A DNA stretch of 64,000 bases, taken from NCBI GenBank assembly GCA_016785955.1, contig JAEUWH010000113.1, positions 1-64,000 on the forward strand, read 5' to 3'. The translations under genes were made by a program, and so were the position numbers. This document shows positions 53,695 through 63,082 of the stretch, piece by piece (position 1 is the first letter of the stretch; the number at the start of each line of letters is the position of its first letter). Source of the DNA: Pseudobdellovibrionaceae bacterium. GTDB taxonomy: Bacteria; Bdellovibrionota; Bdellovibrionia; Bdellovibrionales; Bdellovibrionaceae. The notes below the pieces were generated by a model. The model saw nothing but the letters and a program-made list of their open reading frames with translations. It did not search any database and was not told the origin of the DNA.

Positions 53695-54840
53695 CTACAG
53701 AGAAGCGTCCTGGCTTTTTAATTTACAAGCCATCTCGTTCTCGTTCCATTTAAGTATGTGTGTTACAAACTGATCAATATCAGGATGATCATAACACATT
53801 CTCTGCTGACTACAATCTCTCTTCCAACAAGGGCTGCAGGTAAAATCAGATTTAATGGCGGCTCCGTTTTCATAAAAATCTACTTCGTGAGCACAGGTGG
53901 GCCCAAACCATGCTAGCGTATATTTCTGAAAAGCAATGCCAACATGCATAGCAAAAGAGTCCCCACTGATCAGTATATCAACGGCGGCAATACTTTGTAA
54001 TCCATCACGCAATCCTTTTTGCGTATCCGACACGACGACGAAGGGGCAACACTGCTGAATTTGCTGATTAGTAACTGTTTCATCCCGACCACCCAATAAG
54101 ACAATCTGCGCATCGGGGAGCACCTTTTGAATTTTTTGAATAAGCTGTATTTGCGAAGCTGTAGACATTTTTTTATAGGCAATCACGTTTCCACAACCTG
54201 TGTTAATGCCAATCAACAATCGACGCGAGCCAAGCCACTGCTGACGACGTCTGGCGGACTCTGTTTTTTCAACATCAGTAAGATAAAGCCAATACCTCTC
54301 ACGTTGAAACTCCCAACCACACGTTTCAAATAGTAACTGAATTTCTGATTTAGTGTTTTCAAAAAATTTTTTCTGATTCGAAAGCCCTAGTCTCCATAAT
54401 TCATTGGCATCAGTGTCCATGGGCGCGATACTGCCATTTGTGCCATCAGCTTTAAAACCTTTCATCTGTTTAGCATTTAAAAATGGCAGCAATCCAGCCG
54501 TCTTCAAATCCTTATCCAGCGCGAATACGCATTCAAAATGGAATGCCTTTAAGATCAACATCGATTCAAAGCTGAATTCCAACACTTTATCAATCGCGGG
54601 ATGATACCTTAAGATTTCACAACTGGCCTTCTCGGTTAACCAGACGACATAGCTGTGGGGGTATTGTTGTTTTATTTTTCGCAGTAGTGCCGTCGAGCGC
54701 ACCACACTGCCCATCGCACCTAGATGGACAACTAAAATCGCCGAGTCCACAGCCGAATACGAATGACATTTGTCATTACATAATGAACCACGACTACACG
54801 GTTTGTAGCCATTGAAATAACGACAGTTCGTTGCTTCCAT
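53695..54840 (-). CDS. Glycosyltransferase family 9-like protein with N-terminal Cys cluster
   Basis: 381 residues. The GT9 fold is suggested by ILVVHLGAMGSVVRSTALLR, YVVWLTEKASCEILRYHPAI, IGINTGCGNVIAYKKM, IVLLGGRDE and ISGDSFAMHVGIAFQKYTLA. A ~28-residue N-terminal extension has four cysteines (NCRYFNGYKPCSRGSLCNDK plus another) and the C-terminus has four more (SPCWKRDCSQQRMC), perhaps binding metal. Upstream of the other minus-strand GT9 gene. More diverged than its neighbours; substrate uncertain. Confidence 0.75.
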   Translation of the reverse strand: MEATNCRYFNGYKPCSRGSLCNDKCHSYSAVDSAILVVHLGAMGSVVRSTALLRKIKQQYPHSYVVWLTEKASCEILRYHPAIDKVLEFSFESMLILKAFHFECVFALDKDLKTAGLLPFLNAKQMKGFKADGTNGSIAPMDTDANELWRLGLSNQKKFFENTKSEIQLLFETCGWEFQRERYWLYLTDVEKTESARRRQQWLGSRRLLIGINTGCGNVIAYKKMSTASQIQLIQKIQKVLPDAQIVLLGGRDETVTNQQIQQCCPFVVVSDTQKGLRDGLQSIAAVDILISGDSFAMHVGIAFQKYTLAWFGPTCAHEVDFYENGAAIKSDFTCSPCWKRDCSQQRMCYDHPDIDQFVTHILKWNENEMACKLKSQDASL

Positions 54841-54920
54841 AAATTAATTTTAGCAGAATTTTTTAGAGATATAGTCTAAATAGGCGGTTAAACAAAAGAC
54901 CTGGCACAACGTCAGATTTC

Positions 54921-55736
54921 TTATTTGAAATACGTCTGCATGACAGATTGATAGTCCAGTGCCTTTTGTCTGGATTTGTCCGCAAAGTCGGCACCTTTCC
55001 CAGCATAAATAATCGATCGCGAAGCATTCACAATAATACGTTTATTTTTTAACTCTTTAACTGTATCTAAAATCTGCTTCAAATCTCCACCCTGAGCACC
55101 CAGTCCCGGAACTAACAAAGGCAACTGAGAGTCCATTTGACGAATCTTTTTCAAAGCATCGATATAGGTCCCACCCACGACCAAACCTAAATTCTTTTTT
55201 TCGTTCCACTCGGTCGAAACTGTTTTAGCTAAGTGATAATAAAGAGGCTGCTCTCCCACCTTCAGATCTTGAAAGTCTCCACCATGTGGATTGGACGTCT
55301 TACACAACAAAAATAAGCCTTTAGATTCATACTCCATAAATGGGGTGACGACATCTTTGCCCATATAAACATTCAAGGTCACACTATCAGCCTGGTAGCG
55401 ATGAAACGATTCACGGGCGTATTGCCGAGCTGTTGAATCGATATCTCCACGCTTTGAATCCAAGATCGTTAAAATATGAGGGTAGTTTTTTTGAATGTAT
55501 TGAAAAGTCATTTCCAGATCGGCTTCTAAGCCTTCCGCCGAATAGTATGCAACTTGCGGTTTGTACGCATTCACCAAATCTGCGGTGGCATCAATAATCG
55601 CTTTATTGAATTCAAAAAATGGGTTTTTCTTGCCAGAAAAAATTTCTGGCAACGATTTTAAATCCGGATCCAACCCCACACACAAAAATGATTTATTTTT
55701 CTGTGTGATATGATCAAGCTTCTCGTAAAAATTCAT
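54921..55736 (-). CDS. pyrF: Orotidine 5'-phosphate decarboxylase
   Basis: 271 residues, of the longer PyrF type. It catalyses the last step of UMP synthesis. Motifs: FLCVGLDPDLKSLPE, catalytic ILDSKRGDIDSTARQYA with the Asp-Lys-Asp set, VTLNVYMGKDVVTPFMEY, LVPGLGAQGGD for phosphate binding and IIVNASRSIIYAGKG. The start overlaps the trxA stop by one base (55736), so the two genes are transcribed together. Confidence 0.93.
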   Translation of the reverse strand: MNFYEKLDHITQKNKSFLCVGLDPDLKSLPEIFSGKKNPFFEFNKAIIDATADLVNAYKPQVAYYSAEGLEADLEMTFQYIQKNYPHILTILDSKRGDIDSTARQYARESFHRYQADSVTLNVYMGKDVVTPFMEYESKGLFLLCKTSNPHGGDFQDLKVGEQPLYYHLAKTVSTEWNEKKNLGLVVGGTYIDALKKIRQMDSQLPLLVPGLGAQGGDLKQILDTVKELKNKRIIVNASRSIIYAGKGADFADKSRQKALDYQSVMQTYFK

Positions 55737-56071
55737 TAAGGCGCAACAATATTTCGATTTAAAAAATCAATAATTGAGTCTTTCGGTTGATTGCCCACCA
55801 ATTGGCCAACTTGACTGCCACCTTTGAAAAGTAACATGGCTGGAATACCACGAATATTATACTTAGAGGGCGTCTCTTGATTTTCATCGACATTTAATTT
55901 TACGATTTTTACTTTGCCGGCCATTTCACCCGCGATCTCTTCTAGCTTTGGACCTAAGGCACGACATGGCCCACACCACTCGGCCCAGAAGTCTACCAAC
56001 ACCGGAGTGTTCGATTTTAAAACATCATTTTCAAAAGAAGTGTCTGTCACTGCATTTGTTACGGATCCCAT
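55736..56071 (-). CDS. trxA: Thioredoxin
   Basis: 111 residues. Cytoplasmic dithiol-disulfide reductant. Active site WCGPC with C33 and C36 in DFWAEWCGPCRALGPKL, the conserved cis-Pro in IRGIPAMLLFKGGSQVGQL, and the N-terminal strand and helix of the thioredoxin fold. Length and lack of signal peptide fit TrxA. Followed immediately by pyrF on the same strand. Confidence 0.95.
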   Translation of the reverse strand: MGSVTNAVTDTSFENDVLKSNTPVLVDFWAEWCGPCRALGPKLEEIAGEMAGKVKIVKLNVDENQETPSKYNIRGIPAMLLFKGGSQVGQLVGNQPKDSIIDFLNRNIVAP

Positions 56072-56172
56072 AAATTCTCCTCTGATGGCCCAACAATAAT
56101 CTTTTATAAATCAGTTGTCCATACCTGGAATTATAACATAAAAACGACTAAAAAAAAGGCATTAGAGGACCA

Positions 56173-57183
56173 TTACTTTTTGTCAGTTTTTATATTGGGC
56201 TTGCCGTCGAACAGTTGATTGACGAACTGACGACGAGCCTCGTCCTGGGTCTTTAAATCCTCTAGATTCCAATCTTTTTTCATTTCATTGAGGTGTCTTT
56301 TGGCGGCGACTTTCTTCATGGTAGACTCGGGATACAAATGCAGTTCAGCCGTCATTTCGGTGTACTTTTTAATTTTTCCTGCAAGCGCATCTGCACGCGC
56401 AGCAATATCTTTTTGCAGCTGAGCCCCCAGCACCTTAGGATCCTCAAAAGACTCGGTCGTCGGGGGTACGGGTTTATCCAAGGCCTCTGCCACTTTGGAT
56501 TCCCCTCCGCCCGATAGCTCGCTAATTAATTCCGCAAAAGGATCAACGCTAGTCTCCCTACTGGCGTGCGTGGTCTCTTCATTTCCAAAGAAACTTTTTT
56601 TCAACTCGGTGGTTGGCTCTGTGCCGACCCCACCGGTTACGAATGTTCCTTCATCGCTTCCAATGGCCGAAGTCGACGGTTTTTCCGCATTCAGCTTGTC
56701 CAACTCGCCTTGAATGTTTTGAATCACCTTAACGGTCTCGGCGTCGTAAGCGGCAAACGCCAATTTATCTGTGCGATCTTTGGCAAAAGATTTGGCTAAT
56801 TTTTCAATGACGACTTTCTCATCCTGCTTCGTCAGTTTGCAAATAATTTGAATCAAACGAATCACAGAGATCGGTGATTCAAGCAACATATCCATTCGCA
56901 TACGCAATAATTCTTCAGCCGGTAAATCGTAGTCCCTGGGGAAAATCAATATGGACTTCCCTGTCCAACGAGTCATATCTTTAACTTTTTTTCCAATACT
57001 GATCGAAGATACACGCTGCGAATTTCCAAACCCAACGATTATATCGGGATTAAATGCTACGATCTGGTCTTTCACCGTATATTCATTGGTCAAGCCGATC
57101 ACATCGAAATTACATTTTTTAAGTGACAGCTCGGTGGCGTTTAGTTCGGCAAAATCATCATAGACAAGGAGTACTTTACTCAT
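56173..57183 (-). CDS. Pseudo-receiver domain protein
   Basis: 336 residues. The first ~115 resemble a response-regulator receiver (KVLLVYDDFAELNATELSLK, FNPDIIVGFGNSQRVSSISI, SILIFPRDYDL), but the phospho-acceptor Asp position reads VGFGN and the C-terminal Lys is missing, so it probably is not phosphorylated normally. A low-complexity linker (Ser/Thr/Gly/Glu) leads to a C-terminal helical part (KYTEMTAELHLYPESTMKKV, WNLEDLKTQDEARRQFVNQL). Function unknown. Divergent from lptF 76 bp away. Confidence 0.65.
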   Translation of the reverse strand: MSKVLLVYDDFAELNATELSLKKCNFDVIGLTNEYTVKDQIVAFNPDIIVGFGNSQRVSSISIGKKVKDMTRWTGKSILIFPRDYDLPAEELLRMRMDMLLESPISVIRLIQIICKLTKQDEKVVIEKLAKSFAKDRTDKLAFAAYDAETVKVIQNIQGELDKLNAEKPSTSAIGSDEGTFVTGGVGTEPTTELKKSFFGNEETTHASRETSVDPFAELISELSGGGESKVAEALDKPVPPTTESFEDPKVLGAQLQKDIAARADALAGKIKKYTEMTAELHLYPESTMKKVAAKRHLNEMKKDWNLEDLKTQDEARRQFVNQLFDGKPNIKTDKK

Positions 57184-57259
57184 TAGGTTTATAATATTAG
57201 TGAGGTTTTAGGTATTCAATAGGTTCTCTCAAAGATGCTAACGAGTGAGACAATAGTCC

Positions 57260-58363
57260 ATGCCAGTAATTAGAGGTAAAAAAGCAGTACAGTATATCTT
57301 CTTTGAAATGGTTCCCAGTTTTTTGCTGGGCTTACTGGTCTTTATTTTCGTAATCCTTATGTTTCAGGTGCTTCGCCTTACAGAGTTTGCGTTAGTTCAT
57401 GGCGTCGAGACGCCTACCCTGGCAGAAATCGTTATGTATATCTGCATATCTATGTTGCCCATTCTATTTCCCATGAGTCTTTTATTTTCTATACTGATCA
57501 CCTATGGACGACTCAGCCAAGATTCAGAAATTATCGCCATGAAAGCCAGCGGATTATCGTTAAAGACCATCACGGCTCCGGCCCTTATTCTGGCCGCGGT
57601 CGTCGCGATTGTGTCGGGACAAACTTCTTTTGAACTGGCACCGTGGGGAAATCGACAATTTGAGGTCTTGTTTACAAAATTAGGAAATACGAAGGCCTCG
57701 GCAACCATCAAAGCCGGCACATTCTCTGAAGGTTTTTTTGACCTTGTTGTGTATGCCAATGAGGTGAACAACGATACCGGGGAGTTGAAAAATCTTTTTA
57801 TATACAACGAGCGTGATACCGACAAACCCATCACCATCATCGCCAAACGAGGCGAGCTGATTCCTGACCCTAACAACCCTGGACATCGAGTCCTGCTACG
57901 ACTGGAAAATGGCGATATACATCGCAGTGGAGAAAGTCATACAAAAATTAAATTCTCAACCTATGACTTGCAGCTGATTGATCCTGTTAAAACCGAGTAC
58001 AAAGAGAAGTCACCACAGTCGATGACCTTAACCGACCTTCGCTATCTCAAAAACGATGAAATGCAAAAAAAAGAAGATCGCAACATATACACGATCGAGT
58101 TTCACAAACGCTGGGCAATCACGATCTTGTGTTTTGTATTCGCATTTGTCGGCGTGGGGCTAGGCATTGAGGCTAATCGTCGAGAACAAAAAACCAGCGG
58201 ATTTGTACTTTCGATTATTGTGATTATTGTGTACTGGATTCTGTACGTAACCTTCGAAGGCATTGCCCGTTCGAATGCCGTCCCCGCTACTGTCGCTATT
58301 TGGACACCGAATATTTTATTTGGTATTTACAGTGCGTATTTGTTGAAAAAACAGGTCAGATAA
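57260..58363 (+). CDS. lptF: LPS export permease LptF
   Basis: 367 residues of the YjgP/YjgQ family. Three membrane helices at each end flank a ~170-residue periplasmic beta-jellyroll, the LptF/LptG plan. Family blocks: FFEMVPSFLLGLLVFIFVIL, MSLLFSILITYGRLSQDSEI, IIAMKASGLSL and FHKRWAITILCFVFAFVGVG. It forms part of the LptB2FG transporter that lifts LPS from the inner membrane. Choice of LptF over LptG is tentative since the partner gene is not in view. No second permease follows here. Confidence 0.82.
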   Translation: MPVIRGKKAVQYIFFEMVPSFLLGLLVFIFVILMFQVLRLTEFALVHGVETPTLAEIVMYICISMLPILFPMSLLFSILITYGRLSQDSEIIAMKASGLSLKTITAPALILAAVVAIVSGQTSFELAPWGNRQFEVLFTKLGNTKASATIKAGTFSEGFFDLVVYANEVNNDTGELKNLFIYNERDTDKPITIIAKRGELIPDPNNPGHRVLLRLENGDIHRSGESHTKIKFSTYDLQLIDPVKTEYKEKSPQSMTLTDLRYLKNDEMQKKEDRNIYTIEFHKRWAITILCFVFAFVGVGLGIEANRREQKTSGFVLSIIVIIVYWILYVTFEGIARSNAVPATVAIWTPNILFGIYSAYLLKKQVR

Positions 58364-58591
58364 GAACCGATCTGAAAAGTAAGGTTAAATAGAGCGATGC
58401 AGTAGCTTCCTTACCACCACCGTCGTCCGTGACGACATCGCCCCTCCCTTAACATTAATTAAATCTAATCTGTTAAAATTTATCAAAGACTTTTTTAATA
58501 GTTTTTAATTTTTTTTTCAAGTTAGCTCAAAAATTTAGCAAACTATATACTTACCAAGTTTTGAAGTGCTTTCAAACTCAGACGCTGGACC

Positions 58592-59437
58592 CTATAACCA
58601 GTAATGAACATCGTCCGCAGCCGTCATGATATGCGCCCCCAGCTTTAGCAACGAAAGACTACCCTTGAAACTGTCATCCAACGGATGCCCAGGAACAACA
58701 AACACATCTTTGCCCATTTCTAAGGCGCGATGAGCCGTAATGAGTGTACCGCTTTTTTCACGAGCTTCGACGATCAATGAAACCTTCCCCAACCCCGCAA
58801 TCAATCGATTGCGGTGACAGAAGTGGTGCTTTTTCACTGTTTGATCGTCCGCGAATTCGCTGAGCACGCATCCACCTGTAGCTAAAATTGGCTCTACCAA
58901 AGGCACAAATGAGTGTGGATAGAGTTGATTCAATCCCGAGGGAAGAATCGCAATCGTGGGCAATTTCAAATCCACACTGGCTTGATGCACCCATTGATCG
59001 ACACCGATGGCACCCCCACTGACGGTAACAAATTCAGAGAGACTCAACAAAGAGGACAGCTCTCGTCGTAGCCACCAGATACTTTTCTGCGAAGGTTGCC
59101 GACTGCCAACAACCGCAATTTTTTCCCGTTTCCATACGGGCGTTCCGATATAGCTAAAAACCAAAGGTGGATCGATTAGAAATGTAAATTCAATTGGATA
59201 GTCGGGCTCACCATAGCGAACCCGGTTCACGGATGAGCGCGTCTCGAATTGCGCATTTCGCTGCACCTCAGAGCAGGTCTGTTGGTACAGATCAGGATCT
59301 ATTTTTTGGATTTCGTCCAAAATTTTTTTAGGATCCGCCATCGTCAATTGTGTCAACAAAGTTAGGATTTGATCTTGCCGACGAAAATAAAAACTCTGTT
59401 TTTGTAGAAAAAAAAGAAAATCATAGAGTGAAATCAT
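58592..59437 (-). CDS. dprA: DNA-processing protein DprA
   Basis: 281 residues, shorter than many DprA proteins. Loads RecA onto incoming single-stranded DNA in natural transformation. The Rossmann-like core shows IAVVGSRQPSQKSIWWLRRE, FVTVSGGAIGVDQWVHQA, AILPSGLNQLYPHSFVPL, FCHRNRLIAGLGKVSLIVEA and SGTLITAHRALEMGKDVF plus VPGHPLDDSFKGS. The N-terminal SAM-like domain seems reduced and the C-terminal winged helix absent. A comEC-like gene lies about 2.5 kb away. Confidence 0.9.
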   Translation of the reverse strand: MISLYDFLFFLQKQSFYFRRQDQILTLLTQLTMADPKKILDEIQKIDPDLYQQTCSEVQRNAQFETRSSVNRVRYGEPDYPIEFTFLIDPPLVFSYIGTPVWKREKIAVVGSRQPSQKSIWWLRRELSSLLSLSEFVTVSGGAIGVDQWVHQASVDLKLPTIAILPSGLNQLYPHSFVPLVEPILATGGCVLSEFADDQTVKKHHFCHRNRLIAGLGKVSLIVEAREKSGTLITAHRALEMGKDVFVVPGHPLDDSFKGSLSLLKLGAHIMTAADDVHYWL

Positions 59438-59508
59438 AAATTCACCCTATGCAACAATTCATCTTTGATTCTCTTTGTTTTATAAAACTACGAATGACGA
59501 ATTTCGAA

Positions 59509-61140
59509 TTAAAATTCTTCTATGGGGGCGGGCTCTTCATTGGGGGGAGCCGCCGTATCTTCGAAATTTGGCTCCGCTTTGGCCGAGTCATCACCTTTAG
59601 AATCAGCACCATCAGGTATCGCAACCAGGTCATTCACCACCACCCGATCAGTAACGCGAGTGACATATCCAATTGAAAAATTTGCGGTGGCATCTATGAT
59701 CAAGAGCGAACCCACCTTCATTGGGTTTTCTCGAACCAAAGAGGTCACACGACGACGCCCTAGATCTTCATAGATAGGAAGTTTAATATTGGCCTGATAG
59801 CCACCCAAAGAACCTTGATTAATTAAAACAAAGTTCCCTTGTCCGATAATCCCGTAAGCATTCAAGTTACCGATGATTCGACCTTTACTGGCCGTCGTTT
59901 CGACCGTAGCGTCAGATAAACGAAACGTTCTCATCCGCCCAGCTAAAACCAGCGAGCCTTCTGAAACCAACGAGTTTGATTTCGTAACTCGAGCGCGATA
60001 CACATTCTCATGGGAATTCACACGACCTAAAATTCGAACTTCACCTTCTACTTCGTGCATTTTCACGTTGTATTCAACTTTTTCCCCATCGACGGCCGGC
60101 AATGAAAGTTTTTTTCCTGATTTTACAATTGTATAGATTCCTTCAGGGGGCACCGACATTTTCACAAACACGTATTGATCTTCACCTGCCGACTTGAACT
60201 CGGACTCGACTTCAACCACTTCTCCGACCGAGGTTAGCGCCTCTTCCGAAATATAAAACTCAAAATTTAACATTGCCTCTTGAGCAACACTTTTTCGCTC
60301 TTCAATTTGGATATCAATTTCTTTTTGAATACGAACGTCTTTATCTCTAAAAAAGCTTGGTAGCTTCCTTAATGCTGTTTTTATCGTCTCATTTTTAGGT
60401 ACAGGATCAGCTTGGTTGCCATCGTCGTCCGAATCAACGGTCCCAAGATCTTCATTTTTTGCAATTTCCTTTTTCTCTTCAACAGCCACTCCCGGTTTAT
60501 TGTCAGCCGCCAATGTGGGTAAGGCTTTGGAGTCACCTTGGAAGAATTTAATTTTCATATCCGGAAAAATCACGTGTGGATTGTATATCATTTCCTTGTT
60601 CAACGACCATACTTTGGGCCAATAAAATGGATCACCAAATAAAGTTCCCGAGATATCCCACAAGGTGTCACCCTTGTTCACGATATAGGTATCAGATGTT
60701 CGCTTACCGACGACTTTCTGCCAATTCTCAGGGGATGTTTTATCTTTATGATACCGAGTATAGGTTTGATTAAATCGCTCTTCACGACCGAAGGCTTGAA
60801 CTTCAGATTTCACCTCTAAATTCGATGGCGTAGGCTTGAACTCTTCTACCTGCCGCGGAGCTGTTGCTTCAGCCGAAGGCAACTCTACGTGTGGCGCGAT
60901 GGGCGTCGGAGCCACCGGGGTTTCAACTGCCGAATGAGGATTCGGCTGAGCCGGCGTCAACGTCGGATCTGGTGGCATCTCGTCTAAGTTGGGCAATGTC
61001 AGTGACTCATCGGCGGGTACATTCAGTGATGGGTCTGGTGTTAAGGGAATGTCGTTTGGATCCAGTGTAAGCTCGCCTTCTTGCGCACGAAGTACCAAGC
61101 TGAGCATCAAACCACAAAGAATAATTTTTTTGATAGTCAT
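59509..61140 (-). CDS. LysM-domain secreted protein
   Basis: 543 residues with a signal peptide (IILCGLMLSLVLRA). A Pro-rich region at about 20-115 is followed by a LysM domain at about 150-200 (YIVNKGDTLWDISGTLFGDP, FYWPKVWSLNKEMIYNPHVI), which binds peptidoglycan. The remaining ~330 residues are beta-rich with an acidic Asp/Glu-rich end (PPNEEPAPIEEF). Its ATG overlaps the stop of the upstream TPR gene (ATGA), so they form one operon. Likely a periplasmic envelope protein; no enzymatic domain seen. Confidence 0.82.
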   Translation of the reverse strand: MTIKKIILCGLMLSLVLRAQEGELTLDPNDIPLTPDPSLNVPADESLTLPNLDEMPPDPTLTPAQPNPHSAVETPVAPTPIAPHVELPSAEATAPRQVEEFKPTPSNLEVKSEVQAFGREERFNQTYTRYHKDKTSPENWQKVVGKRTSDTYIVNKGDTLWDISGTLFGDPFYWPKVWSLNKEMIYNPHVIFPDMKIKFFQGDSKALPTLAADNKPGVAVEEKKEIAKNEDLGTVDSDDDGNQADPVPKNETIKTALRKLPSFFRDKDVRIQKEIDIQIEERKSVAQEAMLNFEFYISEEALTSVGEVVEVESEFKSAGEDQYVFVKMSVPPEGIYTIVKSGKKLSLPAVDGEKVEYNVKMHEVEGEVRILGRVNSHENVYRARVTKSNSLVSEGSLVLAGRMRTFRLSDATVETTASKGRIIGNLNAYGIIGQGNFVLINQGSLGGYQANIKLPIYEDLGRRRVTSLVRENPMKVGSLLIIDATANFSIGYVTRVTDRVVVNDLVAIPDGADSKGDDSAKAEPNFEDTAAPPNEEPAPIEEF

Positions 61141-61637
61141 TTGATTAGTTTCATCTCGGTTTCAGCCCGGAAGTATTCAGGTGATTGCGGATACTTACGA
61201 CGAATTTCACTAAATATCGCCATGGATTGAGTATTCAAATTCATATTTCGATAGGCCATGGCTTTACCAAACTTAGACGCCACAACTTTGTTGCTCAGAG
61301 GAAACTCAGAAACCACTTTTTGAAAAAAACCGATAGAATCTTTATAGTTTTTTTCTTCCAAAGCCATCTTCCCGGCCAAATAATAAGCGTTATCCAAAAA
61401 TGGGCTTCGTGGAAACTTTTTAGCAAAACTTTTTAGTCGGATCGAAAGGTTTCTATACTTTCCCATCTGATAGTCAGAGATAATTTCAGAATAGTATTCT
61501 AAATCTGATTTTGAGTCTTTGATTCCTTCCAACTCGCGCACCAGTTCATCATAGTTGTTTGAGCGTGACTTATTTACGACAGCACTCGCTGTGAATGCTC
61601 CAAAAACACACAAAATCATACCAACTTTTTTTATCAT
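61137..61637 (-). CDS. Periplasmic TPR protein
   Basis: 166 residues from the ATG at 61635-61637, preceded by AGAGGGGA. Signal peptide MIKKVGMILCVFGAFTASAV. Two to three tetratricopeptide-like repeats are visible (SIRLKSFAKKFPRSPFLDNA, YYLAGKMALEEKNYKDSIGF, KVVASKFGKAMAYRNMNLNT), ending in a partial one (RRKYPQSPEYFRAE), similar to the C-terminal part of CpoB/YbgF. Coupled to the LysM gene, suggesting a joint cell-wall role. Confidence 0.75.
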   Translation of the reverse strand: MIKKVGMILCVFGAFTASAVVNKSRSNNYDELVRELEGIKDSKSDLEYYSEIISDYQMGKYRNLSIRLKSFAKKFPRSPFLDNAYYLAGKMALEEKNYKDSIGFFQKVVSEFPLSNKVVASKFGKAMAYRNMNLNTQSMAIFSEIRRKYPQSPEYFRAETEMKLIK

Positions 61638-61698
61638 TTTTTCCCCTCTGACCACCCATTAAATTATGACACGTAAACAAAAATGACATCAAGAAAAG

Positions 61699-61707
61699 TT
61701 ATCCACA
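61699..61707 (+). promoter_or_regulatory. Single perfect DnaA box
   Basis: TTATCCACA in a very AT-rich gap of about 270 bp. Only one perfect copy was found nearby, so this is a DnaA site at most; it may be chance. Confidence 0.35.
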
Positions 61708-61904
61708 AAAAATGTTATCAACTCGTTGTTCTGGACCTTGGACCATAGTATTTTCAAGGATTTGAGCCATTTGCTGCAATTATAGTCATAAAAATTATAG
61801 AGTTTCAGCTTGCCTAAAAAATAGGAAATCCGAACTTTTGAAGATCTGACAAAATCCAAATTTTTCTTAAAAATTTGGCAACAAGCACAGCGGACTTACT
61901 TTGC

Positions 61905-62840
61905 ATGACATGTTTACCGATGTTTATCCTCCTGCCTATTGTGCTTTTCTTAAGCATCTACACACAGATAAATCTTATTCGGCCTCTCGAGCCAGCGGCT
62001 GCTCGTATCCACGCCCACTGCGTGCATGTATTCTCGGATGCGCACCGTCCTCACGACTTAAGTGCCTCGTTTATTTGTGGAAAAAAGGTCACCCACTCTG
62101 CACATAAAAATCTTTTACAAAAAAGTGGCCTCTATCATGCCATCGTTGTTTCAGGTGGACACTTTTTATTCATAGAATCGCTCCTTAAACGTATACAGTT
62201 ACCTTATCTGGCTCGCATGGTTGTCTTACTCTTTTACTACTTAGCCACACATCTACAGGCCCCAGGCTTGCGTTGTTTAATGCAATTAAATCTTGGACAC
62301 ATCAGTCAACGATGGCATCTGAAATTGTCGTCTCCGGTCCTGTGCTTTTATTCGGGACTTGCGTGCTTAGCAATCAACGTAGACCTATGGCAATCTCTTA
62401 GTTTTTGGCTAAGCTTGGCCGTGTCACTGGCATTGGCCTTTGCTCAAGAACTAAAAACCCAAAACAACAAAGCCATTTCCTTTTTTCTTCCCCTGATCTG
62501 CATTTATATTTTTCTGATTCCTTTCAATTTCACCAATGGCTACCTCCATCCCTTGAATCTGGTTCTGGGTGCCATTTTTCTGTATCCATTTTGTATATTC
62601 CTATTGTTTTCCGCAGGCCTCATTTTAGGTTCACGCGCTTTTCCAACTCTGTCTTTTGACTCTCTCTTAGAACCGCTAAACAATATGGTGTTCCTATTTC
62701 TCAAATACTCGACGCAGATCGTGCCAAATAAAAATTTTGGTTCATTTGATTTATTTTATTTATGGATTTACTTATTGATTTCGATTGTCAGCTTTCACAT
62801 GCTGACCCTGCATTTCCGAAGGGAAACCATCCGTGAATAG
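61905..62840 (+). CDS. Short ComEC/Rec2-like membrane protein
   Basis: 311 residues from the ATG at 61905, or 321 from an in-frame TTG at 61875. Eight or so membrane helices. The ComEC competence-domain signature is visible: SFICGKKVTHSAHKNLLQKS and SGLYHAIVVSGGHFLFIE, then LQAPGLRCLMQLNLGHIS and FWLSLAVSLALAF. Full ComEC proteins (~700 residues) have an N-terminal OB domain and a C-terminal metallo-beta-lactamase; both are missing here. It may be a degenerate or streamlined DNA-uptake channel. DprA lies 2.5 kb away. Confidence 0.72.
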   Translation: MTCLPMFILLPIVLFLSIYTQINLIRPLEPAAARIHAHCVHVFSDAHRPHDLSASFICGKKVTHSAHKNLLQKSGLYHAIVVSGGHFLFIESLLKRIQLPYLARMVVLLFYYLATHLQAPGLRCLMQLNLGHISQRWHLKLSSPVLCFYSGLACLAINVDLWQSLSFWLSLAVSLALAFAQELKTQNNKAISFFLPLICIYIFLIPFNFTNGYLHPLNLVLGAIFLYPFCIFLLFSAGLILGSRAFPTLSFDSLLEPLNNMVFLFLKYSTQIVPNKNFGSFDLFYLWIYLLISIVSFHMLTLHFRRETIRE

Positions 62841-63075
62841 TTTCATATTTTTCTGCCTTTTCTTTCTGTCCACGCAGTGGCTTGCTTCCGATCCCTCACG
62901 CATGATACACGCTCCCAAGCCAGTCACAAAAACAACAAATAAAAAATCCCCTCTGAACGTCAGAAAAATCTATGGAAAAAACAAGATTCATGGAGGCCTC
63001 AAGATATTTACAGAAAAAAAAAGGCGCCTGAAGATTCAGACGCCAAAACAATCAATGATGAAAAAAATTTCTTAA
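62833..63075 (+). CDS. Small basic secreted protein (uncertain)
   Basis: 80 residues, start GTG at 62833 overlapping the ComEC-like stop. Signal-peptide-like start FIFFCLFFLSTQWLAS, then a strongly basic mature part (KPVTKTTNKKSPLNVRKIYG). Its end runs through the terminator of the opposing ald gene, which makes the 3' part doubtful. No family recognised. Could be a spurious frame. Confidence 0.4.
   Translation: MNSFIFFCLFFLSTQWLASDPSRMIHAPKPVTKTTNKKSPLNVRKIYGKNKIHGGLKIFTEKKRRLKIQTPKQSMMKKIS
63014..63044 (-). terminator. Rho-independent terminator of ald
   Basis: GGCGCCTGAA GA TTCAGACGCC, a stem of about ten pairs with one mismatch, with a run of nine A on the plus strand (T-run on the minus strand). 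It ends the ald transcript 39 bp after its stop. Confidence 0.8.
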
Positions 63076-63082
63076 TTCAAAA

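Noticed and set aside
61656-61900. AT-rich gap with a perfect DnaA box as replication origin
   Set aside because: Only one perfect box, and no dnaA, dnaN, parAB or gyrase genes in view; kept as a site only.
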